DNA of 7,217 nucleotides. Origin: Fimbriiglobus sp. (GTDB lineage: Bacteria; Planctomycetota; Planctomycetia; Gemmatales; Gemmataceae). The stretch spans positions 1 to 7,217 of the forward strand of contig JANXTD010000025.1 of the NCBI GenBank assembly GCA_025352585.1, in the 5' to 3' direction. The notes beneath the pieces are model-generated. The model made no database searches. It worked only from the letters and a program-made list of their open reading frames with translations, and was not told where the DNA came from. Position numbers and translations under genes: made by a program. Below, piece after piece: positions 6,069 to 7,217 of the stretch. Each line of letters opens with the position of its first letter. The stretch's first letter is position 1.

Positions 6069-6844
6069 CCGACCCGCAGGTCGATTTGGCGGCACTCCGA
6101 AAGTAGCCCCTCGTTCTCGCCGAAGTACCAGACCCGCGCCCCGACGGCGACGACACTCAACGCGGACTCGTCGGGGCAGTCGGTTTCGTAGCCCAGGGCG
6201 AATTCGCCGCCCGCCGCGTGCGAGCGCGGGTAGACGAGCGGCAGCACGCACGGCCAGATTTCGCCGTCGGTCGAGCGCAACTCGGCCTGCCGATAAACGG
6301 TGTCCGCGACGCCGACCACGGGGAGCAGGCGAATCCGGTCGAGCCGCTCCAACGGCACGACGACGTAGGCCTTGCCGAAGAACACTTCGAGCACCGACGC
6401 GAAGCGGTCGTCCATGTCGCGCAGCCCGACGAACTCCTGCCCATCGGCGTGGCCGTGCAGTTCCGGCGACGCCTCGTCGGCCGCGTCGGCGTAGCGCGAC
6501 GCGAGTCGCCGTCGGTCGTTCTCCAGGAGCGATGCCAGTCGAATGCGGTGCTTGGCGTGCGGCGGCAAATCGACGCTCAGCGGGTGGAGACTGCGTCGCC
6601 GCGCGTCGCGCCGCTTGGCCGCCCGGACGAGGTCGCGCCAACTCCGCCGCGACGCCGGCCACGCCGGGTCGTCACTCGCAATCGCAGCCAACGTGTCCCA
6701 CGCCGCCCGCCACTCCCCGGCGACGAGGTGCAGCTCCGCGAGTTGGAGTTGCCCCGCGGCTGTAGGGTCGGCGGCCACCGCGCGGGTTTGCAGTCGCACG
6801 GCTTTGGCCAACTCGCCGTCGGCGAGCGCTTCCTGAACTGACAT
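6065..6844 (-). CDS. impE: ImpE/TagJ-family protein (type VI secretion accessory-like)
   Basis: At 259 residues this is the usual size for ImpE/TagJ. The N-terminal half (about 1-120) is helical and TPR-like: VQEALADGELAKAVRLQTRA and ADPTAAGQLQLAELHLVAGEW. The C-terminal half carries the family's conserved run: GQEFVGLRDMDDRFASVLEV at 135-154, GKAYVVVPLERLDRIRL at 157-173, a DG-containing strand at about 193-194, LPLVYPRSHA at 201-210, LGYETDCPDESA at about 217-228 and a final RQIDL. In proteobacteria ImpE/TagJ binds the TssB sheath subunit and helps ClpV-driven sheath recycling. No other type VI secretion gene is in the window, so that role is not supported here. The ATG at 6844 has a good Shine-Dalgarno sequence 7 bp upstream. 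The TAA stop lies in a TTAG shared with the convergent membrane-protein gene. The family call is firm; the symbol refers to the family, not to a demonstrated role. Confidence 0.88.
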   Translation of the reverse strand: MSVQEALADGELAKAVRLQTRAVAADPTAAGQLQLAELHLVAGEWRAAWDTLAAIASDDPAWPASRRSWRDLVRAAKRRDARRRSLHPLSVDLPPHAKHRIRLASLLENDRRRLASRYADAADEASPELHGHADGQEFVGLRDMDDRFASVLEVFFGKAYVVVPLERLDRIRLLPVVGVADTVYRQAELRSTDGEIWPCVLPLVYPRSHAAGGEFALGYETDCPDESALSVVAVGARVWYFGENEGLLSECRQIDLRVG

Positions 6845-6851
6845 GGGCGAA

Positions 6852-6855
6852 CTCC
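6852..6855 (-). promoter_or_regulatory. Ribosome binding site of the impE-like gene
   Basis: On the minus strand ACGGAG precedes the ATG at 6844, with its GGAG core at 6855-6852 and a 7-bp spacer. This marks the impE-like mRNA as leadered, unlike the genes at 137 and 4897, and supports the chosen start. Confidence 0.6.
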
Positions 6856-6864
6856 GTCAGCAAC

Positions 6865-6977
6865 CCGGCGAGCGGGGGACGAAAGTCCCCCGAGTCCCCA
6901 CCACAGAAGTGTCAAAGTATGGACAGCGAGACTCGGGCGCGGGGGCACTCGGGGGACTATCGTCCCCCGCTCGCCGG
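6865..6977. repeat. Nested inverted repeat: two 31-bp arms, each itself a hairpin (REP/BIME- or MITE-like)
   Basis: The arms 6865-6895 and 6947-6977 are reverse complements at 30 of 31 positions. The pairing can continue inward as CCCC (6896-6899) with GGGG (6942-6945) if C6946 bulges out, leaving a 42-nt centre at 6900-6941. Each arm also folds alone through a perfect 7-bp stem: GGGGGAC 6874-6880 with GTCCCCC 6885-6891 around a GAAA loop, and GGGGGAC 6951-6957 with GTCCCCC 6962-6968 around TATC. The single arm mismatch falls in these loops. The element fills most of the gap between the LRR gene and the impE-like gene and starts 10 bp upstream of the impE-like ribosome binding site. No target-site duplication is evident. 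It could be a dispersed palindromic element, a terminator or attenuator between the two genes, or a decayed transposon end pair. Confidence 0.9.
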
Positions 6978-6989
6978 CGGGCCGTGAGC

Positions 6990-7217
6990 TTACCAGTTGT
7001 CGTAGAAGGACACCGCCCCGTTGAAATGGCTCTGTAGTTTCGCCCGGAACGCCGAAGCGAGCCCGATACCGGTCAGGCGAAGTGCGACGAGATTATCCGG
7101 CGGTTTGGCGTCAAGCAGGGTTTTCAGGCTCAACTCGTTGGTCCTGTTGCCGCACAGGTCCAGCTCCACGAGCTTCGGCCAGCACCGCATCGCGACGATT
7201 GGGGCGAGTTCGGCGTC
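6990..7217 (-). CDS. C-terminal end of a leucine-rich-repeat protein (5' end outside window)
   Basis: The frame is open from the window edge to a TAA at 6992-6990, giving the last 75 residues. They contain LRR units of the LxxLxLxxN type: WPKLVELDLCGNRTNELS, then DNLVALRLTGIGL. The tail FRAKLQSHFNGAVSFYDNW resembles the end of the Gemmata LRR proteins that often carry the TIGR02996 repeat-companion domain at their N-terminus; that end is not visible here. The internal ATG at 7190 is not a start, because the repeat pattern continues upstream of it (DAELAPIVAM). The gene is on the same strand as the impE-like gene, separated by 145 bp that hold the nested inverted repeat. It is probably cytoplasmic and protein-binding; its partner is unknown. 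Confidence 0.8.
   Translation of the reverse strand, partial: DAELAPIVAMRCWPKLVELDLCGNRTNELSLKTLLDAKPPDNLVALRLTGIGLASAFRAKLQSHFNGAVSFYDNW

Noticed and set aside
4496..6106. Long + strand frame crossing the methyltransferase start and the membrane-protein gene
   Set aside because: It runs through a divergent gene boundary and gives an Arg-rich product with no domain, in contrast to the zinc-ribbon membrane protein in the other frame.
6910..6915. Perfect TTGACA on the minus strand in the centre of the inverted repeat, as an impE promoter
   Set aside because: No TANNNT-like hexamer lies at 16-18 bp; that position falls in the G-rich arm. The -35 match alone is not enough.
6843..7037. Small + strand frame through the inverted repeat
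   Set aside because: It runs through both arms of the palindrome and into the reverse strand of the LRR gene; the product has no coding character.
1..7217. Possible defence island or new mobile system
   Set aside because: No nuclease, helicase, integrase, transposase, reverse transcriptase, toxin-antitoxin pair or repeat-spacer array is visible. The gene content looks like ordinary planctomycete accessory genes.

Overview
The window looks like a piece of a planctomycete chromosome, most likely Gemmataceae or a close relative. The evidence is very high GC with near-saturated GC third positions, a pseudopilin-like DUF1559 protein with the H-X9-DG C-terminal motif (a family hugely expanded in Planctomycetes), a stand-alone ImpE-type protein, and the C-terminus of a Gemmata-style leucine-rich-repeat protein. 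The placement rests on gene content only; there is no rRNA or other phylogenetic marker. No tRNA, rRNA, CRISPR array, insertion sequence or phage gene is visible.

Layout. (1) 1-56: C-terminal tail of an unidentified + strand gene. (2) 137-2242 (+): the DUF1559 pseudopilin-like gene, then 18 bp later a helical-repeat (TPR-like) protein with a CxxC motif; probably one transcript. (3) 4897-2251 (-): a class I methyltransferase of the METTL/Methyltransferase_16 type followed after 46 bp by a secreted M6-type zinc metalloprotease with two N-terminal PDZ domains; also probably one transcript, converging on block 2 with only 8 bp between stop codons. (4) 5001-6068 (+): a zinc-ribbon, multi-pass membrane protein that appears to be an internal duplication. 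(5) 7217-6065 (-): the end of an LRR protein, a 113-bp nested inverted repeat, and an ImpE/TagJ-family gene whose stop codon overlaps the stop of block 4 by 4 bp. The longest non-coding stretch is 145 bp (6845-6989), and most of it is the inverted repeat.

How the genes may work together. Three products are probably membrane or exported (pseudopilin-like protein, PDZ-M6 protease, zinc-ribbon membrane protein), but nothing ties the blocks into one pathway. I do not see a convincing new multi-gene system. The observations most worth following are the nested palindrome before impE, an identical TTGCGG-17-TANNNT-7-ATG layout before the first gene of two separate blocks that suggests leaderless transcription, the ImpE-family gene with no type VI secretion genes in view, and the internal duplication in the membrane protein.
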